Part shown: positions 1 to 8,255 of the stretch, piece after piece
Position numbering within the stretch: the stretch's first letter is position 1
Layout of the letters: every line of letters begins with the position of its first letter
NCBI GenBank assembly: GCA_028683435.1
Contig: JAQUIG010000016.1
Span: 1 to 50,601 of the forward strand
Length of the DNA stretch: 50,601 nucleotides
Direction of reading: 5' to 3'
Source of the DNA: Desulfuromonadaceae bacterium
GTDB lineage: Bacteria; Desulfobacterota; Desulfuromonadia; Geobacterales; Pseudopelobacteraceae
Notes under the pieces: model-generated
The model's input: only the letters and a program-made list of their open reading frames with translations
Databases searched by the model: none
Told to the model about the DNA's origin: nothing
Translations under genes and position numbers: made by a program

Positions 1-21
1 AACATGAAGAGGGGGAACACT

Positions 22-249
22 GTGCAGGTACGTGACGACAACCGCTGTTTCATCTGCGGCAAGGACAACCACATCGGCTTCAAGGCAGAGTTTACGATAG
101 ACCCCGAGCGTCGCCGGGCGGAAACCCGGGTACGGATAAACGAGGTCTTCCAGGGATGGCAGGGGATAACCCACGGCGGCATCAGTATTAATGTGAATTG
201 TTGTGATAAATTAATTAGTATGACCGCTCTCCACAGAGCCTGTGGATAA
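22..249 (+). pseudogene. 5' fragment of a hotdog-fold (PaaI-like) thioesterase gene
   Basis: The first ~55 codons resemble the start of PaaI-type hotdog thioesterases: a CFICGKDN motif, a central acidic/Arg stretch, then GWQGITHGGI, the segment that normally leads into the catalytic helix. After HGGI the frame runs into AT-rich sequence, shows no family resemblance and stops at 249, so the remaining ~80 residues of a normal protein are missing. I chose the GTG at 22 because AAGAGGGGG lies just upstream; an in-frame ATG at 4 is the alternative. The loss could be a genuine truncation at a rearrangement joint or an assembly joint; the sequence alone cannot tell. The truncated product would not be expected to be active. 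Confidence 0.55.
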
Positions 250-558
250 CCTGTTGAAAGAGGTTGTTGACTCCATAAAATGTTACGTATTATTGGGGTC
301 TTTGTCTGTTTGCACAATGAATAACCAGCGCGCGTAACTATCTGATATAACGTGTCAATAGTTATTTTGATGTATGTGAAATAAAGTTTGAAGATGATGC
401 GTGTCAGTGTGTGTGATGAGGTCGTGAGAGTGTGGATAACCTGAAGAAATAGATACTTACAAAATCAGATAACGAAGGTCTTATTCTAATCTGTGAGGTC
501 GTCACAACCCACCTGAATTTCTAAAGTTTCTCTTCAGCGGCAGATGTGGATAGATGAC
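190..558. other. Gene-free AT-rich region with DnaA-box-like repeats (possible oriC or DnaA cluster)
   Basis: No convincing gene lies here. TGTGGATAA, the reverse complement of the consensus DnaA box TTATCCACA, occurs exactly at 241-249 and 431-439, both within the longer repeat TGTGGATAACCTG. A one-mismatch box, TGTGGATAG, is at 545-553. All three have the same orientation and the surrounding DNA is visibly AT-rich. This resembles a replication origin or a DnaA-titration site. No dnaA, dnaN, rpmH or parAB gene is visible in the window, so oriC identity is not established. Confidence 0.4.
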
Positions 559-1176
559 TTAAAAATATGGGTGTTGCTTCTTCGTCACCAGGAGGGGGGC
601 TGGAGTAATAACTTGGCCGACAAAACGCAATACCTCCGGCGTAAAACCGCGGAAATCACCGCGCAGGGCCTCATGATGAAGGAGCAGCTCTTTTTCACCG
701 CCGCTTAAAGGGTTGGAGCGTTTGACGCGGCGGGAGAGACGGCTGAGGGCTGTCGCGATGCCTTCCACCGTGCCGTATGACGGCAGCAGCTCTTCAAAAA
801 TAACCGGCACAAGCCGGTGCATATCCGTCGGCAGAGAACTCATGTTGTTCTCGACAACGGTGCGCGTCCTGATCAGAAAGTCTTCCAGAGGTTCGTCGCA
901 CCAATCATCCCACTCGTTGATCAGATAATAGTCGTAGAAGATATCCACCATCACGCCGCGATAGAGGCCATACTCCTGTGATATGCGTTGCCGGCTCTGG
1001 CGGAAAAGCGGATGACGCTCGGCATACGAATCTATGCGTCGGTGCAGCGCCACCCCCTGACGGACAGTTGGCGAAAAGCGCTCCTGAAGCGGTCCTTTAA
1101 CAAAATCCCCCATGAAATTACCAACCATGAGCTGGTCATCTCCACCGGAAAGCAGCATATGGAACAGGAAGTTCAT
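559..1176 (-). CDS. acpH: Acyl carrier protein phosphodiesterase (AcpH)
   Basis: The 205-residue product matches AcpH/YajB, an HD-like metallohydrolase that removes the 4'-phosphopantetheine arm from holo-ACP in the cytoplasm. Visible family features are the N-terminal MNFLFHMLLSG start, GNFMGDFVKG near residue 20, LHRRIDSYAERHP near residue 45, and the metal-binding DIFYDYYL near residue 80. Length is close to the ~193 residues of the E. coli enzyme, with a short C-terminal extension. Its start overlaps the stop of the upstream NRDE gene by 4 bp (ATGA type), so the two are probably translationally coupled. Family assignment is firm; activity is inferred. Confidence 0.88.
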   Translation of the reverse strand: MNFLFHMLLSGGDDQLMVGNFMGDFVKGPLQERFSPTVRQGVALHRRIDSYAERHPLFRQSRQRISQEYGLYRGVMVDIFYDYYLINEWDDWCDEPLEDFLIRTRTVVENNMSSLPTDMHRLVPVIFEELLPSYGTVEGIATALSRLSRRVKRSNPLSGGEKELLLHHEALRGDFRGFTPEVLRFVGQVITPAPLLVTKKQHPYF

Positions 1177-1949
1177 CTGCGCCCTCCCGGAGAAAGCCGG
1201 AACGTGAACTTTTGGAGCTGTGGCCGCGGAATGTCATGCCCCTGCTCCAGAAAGGTGACCTGGTCATCAATGCCCACCATGATGGCAGTCGTCGAGCGGG
1301 TGCCATAGGTGTCGCCGTCGATGAAGAGGGGAGAGAGGAGTCTTTCCCGCTCAGGGCCGATACCGGTATCAGGGAGCAATTCGTGGGCAAATGGCTGCGG
1401 GTCCGAGAGCAGCGAGAGCAGTTCTTCGCCCGAAGGTTCAGGCTGCTGCAGAAGGCGATTCAATCGCTCCTTTGCGACGACAACCTTTGGCCAGTGGGTG
1501 TCGAGAAGATGGTTTGACAGGGCATGGATGCCTGGCTGCACCGGGCCGGAAGAACCTCCCCGGTTGGTAAAATAGTGCAGTTCGCTGCAGCTGCCATAAA
1601 GAAGGTTGAAGCCGTCATAGTTGTCGCCGTTTTTTACCAGGTATGCCCGCAGATCGTCTGGAGTCATGGCGTTGTCAGAAAGATAGTCGGCCACAAGCGA
1701 GCCACGGGAGGGGGGATTGATGGCATGTTGTCTCGCGTCTCGATAGTTGGTTATCGCCGCCAGTTTACCCCCGGTCGTAACGCCGATCCAGGTACCGCCC
1801 GCCTGCCGATCCATTCCCGCCAGCAGATGGGGGGCAGCGCTCCAGTAGCCGGCCGGATCGGCCTCGCGGCTCCGGTACTCGTCACGGTTGGCCGTCAGTA
1901 TGAGGCGGTATTTTGGATGGCTGTTAATGGCAAAGGCAATCAGGCACAT
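1173..1949 (-). CDS. NRDE family protein (TANGO2-like)
   Basis: A 258-residue protein starting MCLIAFAI, with the NRDE signature in LTANRDEYRSRE around residue 20 and GGTWIGV near residue 52. These are hallmarks of the NRDE/TANGO2 family. Cys2 immediately after the initiator Met is typical and suggests an N-terminal-nucleophile-like fold. The biochemical role in bacteria is not established; the eukaryotic homologue is linked to lipid and haem handling. It is the first gene of a two-gene minus-strand unit with acpH. The ~290 bp upstream, to the divergent DUF456 gene, must hold both promoters; I see no strong -35/-10 pair there. Confidence 0.85.
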   Translation of the reverse strand: MCLIAFAINSHPKYRLILTANRDEYRSREADPAGYWSAAPHLLAGMDRQAGGTWIGVTTGGKLAAITNYRDARQHAINPPSRGSLVADYLSDNAMTPDDLRAYLVKNGDNYDGFNLLYGSCSELHYFTNRGGSSGPVQPGIHALSNHLLDTHWPKVVVAKERLNRLLQQPEPSGEELLSLLSDPQPFAHELLPDTGIGPERERLLSPLFIDGDTYGTRSTTAIMVGIDDQVTFLEQGHDIPRPQLQKFTFRLSPGGRR

Positions 1950-2240
1950 AGAGGTTTCTGTCCAGTCACTGTTTTGTGCTCAAGGTTGATGTACGCATCT
2001 GATCTGCTGCGATGGTAGCATATGAGCTTTGTGCCAACAACTGACAATCAGTGTTTATCCCTTTGCGTGACCTGTTATCCGGGGACATGCGCCCGCAAAA
2101 GTGAAACAGCTCAAGACAATATATGCCTCGTGACTCCCCCCGGTACGCTCTCACTCAAACCCCTTGATTTCTCTGCCTGACTAACGAATACTTGGAAGGT
2201 ATAAGCTGCCATCAGAAGTTGAACAGGACAAGGAAAAATT

Positions 2241-2729
2241 ATGTCTGATCACTCATTGATACTCTGGATCTTTAGCGCAATATGCACCATAACCGGCCTG
2301 TCAGGGCTGCTGCTGCCGGTTGTGCCGGGTGCGCCGATTCTGTTTCTGGGGCTGGTTCTTGGGGCCTGGGCGGAGGATTTCCGCTATGTTGGAATCTGGA
2401 CGCTACTGATGCTAGGAGGAATGGCCGGACTGACGTATGTCGTGGAGTTTGCCGCCTCCATTCTGGGAGTCAGGAAGTTCGGCGGCTCACGCCGGGCCAT
2501 GGTGGGTGCGGTGCTGGGTGGGATCGTGGGGATTTCTCTCGGGATTCCCGGCATCCTGTTTGGACCGTTCGTGGGTGCGGTCATCGGAGAGTTATCGCTG
2601 CAGCGGAGCCTGGACCAGGCAAGCCGGGCCGGTTTTGGTACCGTGGTGGGCCTGGCTATCGGAGTGGCGGGCAAACTTGCCATCGGCATCGCCATGATCG
2701 GTCTTTTTGTGCTGATGCACCTGATCTGA
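2241..2729 (+). CDS. DUF456 family integral membrane protein
   Basis: 162 residues, almost entirely hydrophobic and glycine-rich, with four to five membrane segments. The family pattern is visible: an N-terminal GLLLPVVPGAPILFLGLV hairpin, a middle FGGSRRAMVGAVLGGIVG glycine zipper, and PGILFGPFVGAVIGE before the last helices. These match DUF456. AAGGAAAAATT precedes the ATG. No function is established for the family. It is followed after 53 bp by a DCC-family gene on the same strand, possibly co-transcribed. Confidence 0.85.
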   Translation: MSDHSLILWIFSAICTITGLSGLLLPVVPGAPILFLGLVLGAWAEDFRYVGIWTLLMLGGMAGLTYVVEFAASILGVRKFGGSRRAMVGAVLGGIVGISLGIPGILFGPFVGAVIGELSLQRSLDQASRAGFGTVVGLAIGVAGKLAIGIAMIGLFVLMHLI

Positions 2730-2782
2730 TAGTTTCCAGATATTACACGGATATTCCTGAACGTTACATAGCGAGGTTTACC

Positions 2783-3217
2783 ATGTCAAAACAACCAGAT
2801 TTCCCCATCCAGATATTTTATGACGGCTCGTGCTCTGTCTGTGCCGCGGAGATTGAACGCTATCTGCGCCAGGATCACGGCGGGAGACTTGTCGTTGTTG
2901 ATATACATTCGCCGGACTTCAATCCGGAGCTGTATCACATCAGCCGGAATGCTTTTATGTACGAACTGCATGTCATTGACCGAAGTGGCAGAATATATCG
3001 TGGCGTTGAATCCTTTTGGGCCATCTGGCAGGCATTTCCAGCTTCAACGCTGTTTGGTATCATGGGAGCCATCATACATATGCCGTTGATAAATCCTGTC
3101 GCGCGTCTTCTGTACAAAGGGTTTGCCCGTATTCGTCCTTGTCTGCCCAAAAGACATGTCTGTGACAGTGGCACTTGTGATGTCTCAAATCGTCATCTTC
3201 ATAAACATGAGCGATGA
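2783..3217 (+). CDS. DCC-family (DUF393) thiol-disulfide oxidoreductase-like protein
   Basis: A 144-residue protein with the defining DxxCxxC motif at D14-C17-C20 (YDGSCSVC) after a short beta strand, as in the thioredoxin-fold DCC family. A conserved aromatic/Trp segment, SFWAIWQAFP, follows near residue 82. The C-terminus carries extra Cys and His residues (CLPKRHVCDSGTCD, then HLHKHE), which could bind a metal or form disulfides and is not a general family feature. The start is the ATG with GCGAGG upstream. It is probably a cytoplasmic redox protein; its substrate is unknown. Confidence 0.82.
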   Translation: MSKQPDFPIQIFYDGSCSVCAAEIERYLRQDHGGRLVVVDIHSPDFNPELYHISRNAFMYELHVIDRSGRIYRGVESFWAIWQAFPASTLFGIMGAIIHMPLINPVARLLYKGFARIRPCLPKRHVCDSGTCDVSNRHLHKHER

Positions 3218-3301
3218 AGAGTTGGCTCGCCAAACGCCAAGATTGCTCAGGAACGACTGAATGCGCTGAAGGGTATAAGTGAATGGGGGAGGATATCGAT
3301 C

Positions 3302-3487
3302 ATGAGTGACAAAAAAGAACCGACATGTGCTCTCTGCGGGCAAACAGTCAGCGAGGAAGAACGCCATTTCTGTCTCGCAAATTCCGGGCGTTTCAACGGC
3401 CAGGTATTCTGTTCCGAACACCAGAGACGCTTCAGCGCCTGCCCGGCGATACGCTGGCAACCGGGCGGGCGCAGTTCGTATCGGTAG
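3302..3487 (+). CDS. Small putative zinc-binding protein, 61 residues
   Basis: A short ORF with a strong ribosome-binding site (GGGGGAGG, ~9 bases before the ATG). The product has CALCGQ near residue 9, HFC near residue 23 and FCSEH near residue 36. This spacing suits one treble-clef or zinc-ribbon knuckle followed by a His/Cys pair. The basic C-terminus ends GGRSSYR. I do not recognise a named family. It sits 204 bp upstream of the helicase gene on the same strand. The good start site and Cys pattern favour a real gene; functional assignment is not possible. Confidence 0.55.
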   Translation: MSDKKEPTCALCGQTVSEEERHFCLANSGRFNGQVFCSEHQRRFSACPAIRWQPGGRSSYR

Positions 3488-3691
3488 CGGTGCAACCAAC
3501 CGGCAGGCCGGTGTTGACACATTGACAGAACAACCGGATATGGCGTATATAAAAAGACCTGAAAAGAGTACATTCTTTCTATTCCGAGGCTCTGGTAAAG
3601 GGGTTACACCCCCGATAAATCCAGGGCCTTTCGCTTTGCCCGCCAGGGCAGCCACTACTTCAATACACAACAGGATCGGCTTCGACTGCAT
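3488..3691 (+). other. Intergenic gap before the helicase gene
   Basis: 204 bp without a supported gene. It contains a small GGGG-TTACA-CCCC hairpin near 3599-3611 but no U-tract, and no clear promoter. A short open frame across it has no ribosome-binding site and no recognisable product. Confidence 0.4.
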
Positions 3692-5602
3692 ATGAATGAA
3701 ACCCCCCAATTTGACATAGTCATGCACGAACAGCAGCGCCTCTCCGACGTGCTCACCTCTATCGAGGAAACGGCCCGGCAGAATCGGGCGAAGATCGCCC
3801 ATCATCACGCCTACACGACCGAACTGGAGAAAGAACGCCTTGAGTCGGTCAACTGGCATGAGAAGAACTCGTTGACGGAGAAGCTGATCGAGAACGACAA
3901 GTTTGATCCCGCCAGATATCTCACCTCCTTCCAGATGACCGATACCCCATACTTCGGGGTTGTCGGCATCAATGACAGCGACAGGAAGATCGGCGCCAGG
4001 GAATATCTCATCGGCAAGCAGGGGTTCATATCCCACGACAACCGGGCTCTGGTCGTGGACTGGCGAAAAGCACCGATCTCCCGCTTCTTTTATGACTTCG
4101 ACCCGGGCGATGAATACTTCGAAACCATTCAGGGGAGAGAGCGGGAGGGGGTGATAACCCGGCGTGACACGGTGGAAATTGTTAAGCGCTCCCTCCGGCG
4201 CATGGAATGCGGCGAAGAGCTGTACGAGCTGTCCGGCTACACGTGGGTGAAAAACGCCAAACAGTTTCATACGACCACCGACACCAAGGTGGCGAACCAG
4301 GATCATCGCATGGTGGATATCGTTTCCTTGATATCCCCTGACCAGTTCCACATGATTACCTCGGAAGCGACCGACGGCTGCACCCTGATCACCGGCGGCG
4401 CCGGCAGCGGCAAGACGGTGGTGAGCCTTCACCGGCTCTCCTGCCTGCAGTTCAACGATCCGGAGCGGTTCTCGCCTGACCGCTGCCTGGTCCTCATGTT
4501 CAACAAGGTGCTCCGCAACTACGTCAGGCAGACCTCCTCCGATCTGCTCGGCAGCACGCGGGTGGACACGTTCAGCGCTTGGGCGTTGAGCGCCATCACC
4601 GCCCTGACCGGCAAGGTCATCAAGCCGGTTGTGGGCGATACCCTGACGGCGCAGAAGAAATCGTCGCTGCTCTCCGGCCTGTTGGCACGCTATGTAACGG
4701 AAGTACAGGAGGGAGAACCGCTTCAGGACCTCTGGCGCTTTTACGGCCAGCCGTACGTTCTGGATGCCCTGTGTGCCGATGGTAAAGTGAGGGAGGAGTT
4801 TCTGGCCGACTTGCGCCGGCGGTACTCGGTCAAAAGCCAGGCTGTGTCGTTTGCCGATCTGAGCGTGCTGCTCCGGCTCTGCCAGCTGCGCGAAAAGGAC
4901 GGCCCGGTCCGCGATGCCCTCGGTTGGTACGCCCACATCATTGTCGATGAAGGGCAGGATCTTTCGCTCTTGGAGCTTGAGGCGATTCTCGCGGCAACGG
5001 ACAAGCGGAACAGCATCACGCTCAGCGCCGACAGCAAACAGAAGATCCTGTCGTGGGTCGATGCGGCCGACTTCGATATTTTTCGCGGCAATCTGAAGGA
5101 GGTCGGGGTGAGCAACGAGACCCTGTCTGTTTCCTACCGCTGCCCCAAGGAGATCATGGCGCTCGCGTCACGGATCAGCAACCGGGAGAGTGAGCAGGTC
5201 GGCAGACATTCCGGCGCCCTTGAGTACCACAGGGGAGCGGATGAGGAGGGCGCTCTGGTTCTGTTGCGCCAGCTGGTGGAAAAGCTGGTGGCTGAAGACC
5301 CGGGCAGCCTGACCGCTGTCATCTGCAAGAAAAAATCGGACGAGAAGATGCTCCACACTGCATTAACCGGTATAAACGGGCTCCATCCACAGGGTGAGCT
5401 GACCTTCGAGCCGGGAGCTCTTGTCACGATTGCCCATCAGGTTAAGGGGGTGGAATTCGCCAACGTGATCCTGTACGACCCGAATGCGAAGGACTTCAGA
5501 AAATCCGCCCTGGACCGTAATCTGCTCTATGTCTGCGTTACCCGTGCCTGCAGACGGCTGGACATCGTCTACTGGCGGGAGCTTGCCGCAGGGCTGGAGT
5601 AA
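3692..5602 (+). CDS. HelD/UvrD-like superfamily 1 helicase
   Basis: 636 residues with an SF1 helicase layout. The N-terminal ~200 residues contain an early helical stretch and VVDWRKAPISRFFYDF (~residue 125), a segment typical of HelD-type ATPases that act on RNA polymerase. Walker A is GGAGSGKT (residues ~235-242) and Walker B is VDEGQD (~418-423). C-terminal UvrD-like motifs include SYRCPKE, HQVKGVEF and LLYVCVTRA. It is shorter than Firmicute HelD (~770 residues). Whether it recycles RNA polymerase, repairs DNA or does something else cannot be read from sequence. It is flanked by the small zinc protein and DUF503. Confidence 0.82.
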   Translation: MNETPQFDIVMHEQQRLSDVLTSIEETARQNRAKIAHHHAYTTELEKERLESVNWHEKNSLTEKLIENDKFDPARYLTSFQMTDTPYFGVVGINDSDRKIGAREYLIGKQGFISHDNRALVVDWRKAPISRFFYDFDPGDEYFETIQGREREGVITRRDTVEIVKRSLRRMECGEELYELSGYTWVKNAKQFHTTTDTKVANQDHRMVDIVSLISPDQFHMITSEATDGCTLITGGAGSGKTVVSLHRLSCLQFNDPERFSPDRCLVLMFNKVLRNYVRQTSSDLLGSTRVDTFSAWALSAITALTGKVIKPVVGDTLTAQKKSSLLSGLLARYVTEVQEGEPLQDLWRFYGQPYVLDALCADGKVREEFLADLRRRYSVKSQAVSFADLSVLLRLCQLREKDGPVRDALGWYAHIIVDEGQDLSLLELEAILAATDKRNSITLSADSKQKILSWVDAADFDIFRGNLKEVGVSNETLSVSYRCPKEIMALASRISNRESEQVGRHSGALEYHRGADEEGALVLLRQLVEKLVAEDPGSLTAVICKKKSDEKMLHTALTGINGLHPQGELTFEPGALVTIAHQVKGVEFANVILYDPNAKDFRKSALDRNLLYVCVTRACRRLDIVYWRELAAGLE

Positions 5603-5694
5603 GGCGGGGAGAGGCTCGTGGCTATTTTTCTGTTGAGGTTACTTCCAGTGGCTGTATAACAGAGAAAAATAAAAAATACGGGATGGGATTGCAC

Positions 5695-5976
5695 ATGTTT
5701 ATTTTTTGTCTCGAAATTCATCTCTCACTGCCGTCGCATTCGCTTAAAGAGAAACGCGGCATTGTCAAGAGCATTCTTGGACGGGCCAGAAACCGCTTCA
5801 ACTTGGCGTGTGCCGAGGTTGACCGGCAGGATAATGCTGCGGTGGCGGTCCTTGCGTTTGTTACCGTCAGCCCGGATAAACAGATTCCTCGCCAGGCGCT
5901 GGAGCGGGTGGAAAATTGGATCTACGAGGATTGGCCTGATGTGGAGATAACAGGGTCGGATATCTCCGAAATATGA
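5695..5976 (+). CDS. DUF503 family protein (YlxP-like)
   Basis: A 93-residue protein with the family signature HSLKEKRGIVKSI after the first beta strand, then RFNLACAEVDRQD and a C-terminal helix ending in EDWPDVEI. DUF503/YlxP proteins are small ferredoxin-like-fold proteins, often encoded near infB-rbfA; here that neighbourhood is absent. The ATG at 5695 gives the usual family start; an in-frame ATG at 5683 would add four residues. Function is unknown. Confidence 0.82.
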   Translation: MFIFCLEIHLSLPSHSLKEKRGIVKSILGRARNRFNLACAEVDRQDNAAVAVLAFVTVSPDKQIPRQALERVENWIYEDWPDVEITGSDISEI

Positions 5977-6157
5977 GGTCTGCTTCTTCGCTTCACGACG
6001 ATAAATCTTGAAACTCTTGTATGCTTGGGTGTATAAATACCGCTTGCCTTTATGCTGGTAAGAACATCTCGATGCTTGAATATAACTCATTGTAATCCTT
6101 TTTTAAATAGTAACATTCTCTGTTGGCGCATCATTATCTGAATTTCCTGGAGACTGC

Positions 6158-6928
6158 GTGAAAATTTGTTCGCTGGCGAGCGGCAGCAAGGGCAACTGTC
6201 TCTATCTTGAAACCGGGGAGACACGTGTTCTGATAGATGCCGGCCTGTCGTTGCGTGAGACCCTGCTCCGTATGGAAGAGGTCGGCATCAATCCCTCAGA
6301 CATCCATGCGATACTGGTTACGCATGAGCATATTGACCATATCCGGAGCGCCGGTTCTTTTGCGCGTAAATTCAATGTGCCGGTTTTTGCGAGCCATCTG
6401 GTCCACGCCAATGCCGACAAATATTTCAAGAAGACGCAGGTCTGCCTGTTCGAATCCGGTTCAACCCTCACCTTCAGAGATGTTCAGATCGATCCGGTAC
6501 CGATTACTCATGACTGTTGCGATCCGGTCGGCTTCGTTATTGAATCCCGCGAAGGGCGTTCTGCTTCCGTTACTGATCTGGGGATCGTCACACGCCTCGT
6601 TACCGAAAAACTGCGCGGATGCCGTTTTATAAATCTGGAGTCAAATCACGATATTGATATGCTGATGAACGGCCCCTATCCGTGGGCGCTGAAACAGCGG
6701 ATCAAGTCACGTCACGGGCATATCTCCAATGAGGAGTCGCTGGAACTGCTGCACGAACTTGCGCATGAAGGGCTGGAAGTCCTGGTCATGGCGCATCTGT
6801 CCGAGGTGAACAACCACCCTGAGCATGTGGTGCGGACTACCCGGGCTTTTTTGAGCGACCAGAACATCTGTGCGCCGCACATTGTCATCGGAGATCAGTA
6901 CCGCGCCAGCGCGGTTATGGAAATTTAA
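6158..6928 (+). CDS. MBL-fold metallohydrolase (YycJ/WalJ type)
   Basis: 256 residues beginning MKICSLASGSKGNC, the characteristic start of the YycJ/WalJ branch. The metallo-beta-lactamase motif THEHIDH has H56, H58, D60 and H61. Later metal ligands are likely in ITHDCCDP and in the C-terminal MAHLSEVNNHPEH. The GTG start at 6158 is supported by GGAG ~6 bases upstream. Firmicute WalJ is a 5'-3' exonuclease-like enzyme linked to replication and cell-wall control; in this lineage the role is inferred only. The next gene, purB, follows after 31 bp and may be co-transcribed. Confidence 0.86.
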   Translation: MKICSLASGSKGNCLYLETGETRVLIDAGLSLRETLLRMEEVGINPSDIHAILVTHEHIDHIRSAGSFARKFNVPVFASHLVHANADKYFKKTQVCLFESGSTLTFRDVQIDPVPITHDCCDPVGFVIESREGRSASVTDLGIVTRLVTEKLRGCRFINLESNHDIDMLMNGPYPWALKQRIKSRHGHISNEESLELLHELAHEGLEVLVMAHLSEVNNHPEHVVRTTRAFLSDQNICAPHIVIGDQYRASAVMEI

Positions 6929-6959
6929 AACTACGTAAAAATATACCGAGGAGTTTTTC

Positions 6960-8255
6960 ATGATCGAACGCTATTCCCGCCCCGAAATGGCCCATATATG
7001 GGCCGCTGAAAACCGTTTTCGCATCTGGCTTGAAATCGAAACTCTCGCCTGTGAAGCTCAGGCGGAGCTGGGGGTTATCCCCAAAGAGGTTGTGCCGGTT
7101 ATTCGTGCCAAAGGTGATTTCGACATTGCCCGCATTGACATCATTGAGGCTGAAGTCAAGCACGATGTGATCGCTTTTCTGACCTCCGTGTCCGAACATG
7201 TCGGTCCGGAAGCGCGTTTTATCCACCAGGGGATGACCTCCTCCGATGTCCTTGATACGTGCCTGTCGGTGCAGCTCGTACAGGCTGCTGACGAACTGCT
7301 GACCGATCTGGATATGGTACTGGAATCGCTCAAAGCACGCGCTTTTGAACACAAAGATACGGTCTGCATCGGCCGTTCCCACGGAATTCATGCCGAGCCG
7401 GTGACCTTTGGACTGGTACTGGCCTCTTTTTATGCCGAGATGGGGCGGAATCGGGTCCGCCTGGCAGCAGCTCGCGAAAACATAGCCACCGGCGCAATCT
7501 CGGGAGCGGTCGGCACTTTTGCCAATATAGACCCATACGTTGAAGAGTACGTCTGTGCAAAAATGGGACTGAAGCCGGAACCTGTCTCAACTCAGGTTAT
7601 CCCGCGTGACCGTCACGCGGAGCTTTTCTGCACAATGGCAATTATCGCCTCCTCCATGGAGCGGATTGCCATCGAGATCCGCCATCTGCAACGCACCGAG
7701 GTGCTGGAAGCGGAAGAATTTTTCAGCAAGGGTCAGAAAGGCTCTTCGGCCATGCCGCACAAACGGAATCCGATTCTGTCCGAAAACCTGACCGGGCAGG
7801 CCCGCTATATTCGCTCGCTCTGCATCCCAGCCCTTGAAAACGTGGCGTTGTGGCATGAACGGGATATTTCCCACAGTTCGGTTGAACGCTATATCGCACC
7901 CGATGCCACCGTTGCGCTCGACTTTTCCCTGCGTCGCCTGAGCGGCCTGATCAAGAACCTGGTGGTTTATCCTGAAACCATGTCGAAAAACCTGAACCAG
8001 ATGAAGGGGCTTGTTTTCTCACAGAAAATTCTGCTCGATCTGACCCAGGCAGGCGTCTCACGCGAAGATTCCTACCGTCTGGTGCAGCGCAACGCCATGA
8101 AGGTCTGGGAGCAGGGTGCGGACTTTCAGACGGAACTGCTTGCCGATCAGGAAGTTGCCGGGGCGCTGGGTGAGGCCAAAATCCGCGAGGCATTTGACCT
8201 GAATTACCATCTGAAGCATGTTAATACAATTTTCAAGCGCGTGTTCGGTGAATAG
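6960..8255 (+). CDS. purB: Adenylosuccinate lyase
   Basis: 431 residues, the usual length of the short bacterial PurB. It starts MIERYSRPEM and carries the fumarase/aspartase superfamily signature GSSAMPHKRNP at residues ~261-271. The catalytic loop regions TSSDVLDT (~residue 88) and GRSHGIHAEP (~residue 137) are also present. It cleaves SAICAR to AICAR and adenylosuccinate to AMP plus fumarate in purine synthesis. CGAGGAG precedes the ATG. Its end overlaps the start region of the MscS gene, and purL lies just beyond, so this is the first purine gene of a long plus-strand transcript. Confidence 0.96.
   Translation: MIERYSRPEMAHIWAAENRFRIWLEIETLACEAQAELGVIPKEVVPVIRAKGDFDIARIDIIEAEVKHDVIAFLTSVSEHVGPEARFIHQGMTSSDVLDTCLSVQLVQAADELLTDLDMVLESLKARAFEHKDTVCIGRSHGIHAEPVTFGLVLASFYAEMGRNRVRLAAARENIATGAISGAVGTFANIDPYVEEYVCAKMGLKPEPVSTQVIPRDRHAELFCTMAIIASSMERIAIEIRHLQRTEVLEAEEFFSKGQKGSSAMPHKRNPILSENLTGQARYIRSLCIPALENVALWHERDISHSSVERYIAPDATVALDFSLRRLSGLIKNLVVYPETMSKNLNQMKGLVFSQKILLDLTQAGVSREDSYRLVQRNAMKVWEQGADFQTELLADQEVAGALGEAKIREAFDLNYHLKHVNTIFKRVFGE

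Noticed and set aside
2031-2037. GTGCCAA upstream of the NRDE gene as a minus-strand -24 element
   Set aside because: The matching -12 GC is absent at N10.
3185-4936. Long minus-strand open frame (583 codons) opposite the HelD-like gene
   Set aside because: It lies antisense to a well-supported helicase, has no recognisable domain and no ribosome-binding site; it is a by-product of the helicase codon bias.
5725-6090. Minus-strand frame opposite DUF503 that starts after AAGGA
   Set aside because: The first ~38 residues are outside DUF503 and have a fair start site, but most of the frame is antisense to a conserved gene and no family is recognisable. It may be a decayed fragment; not called.
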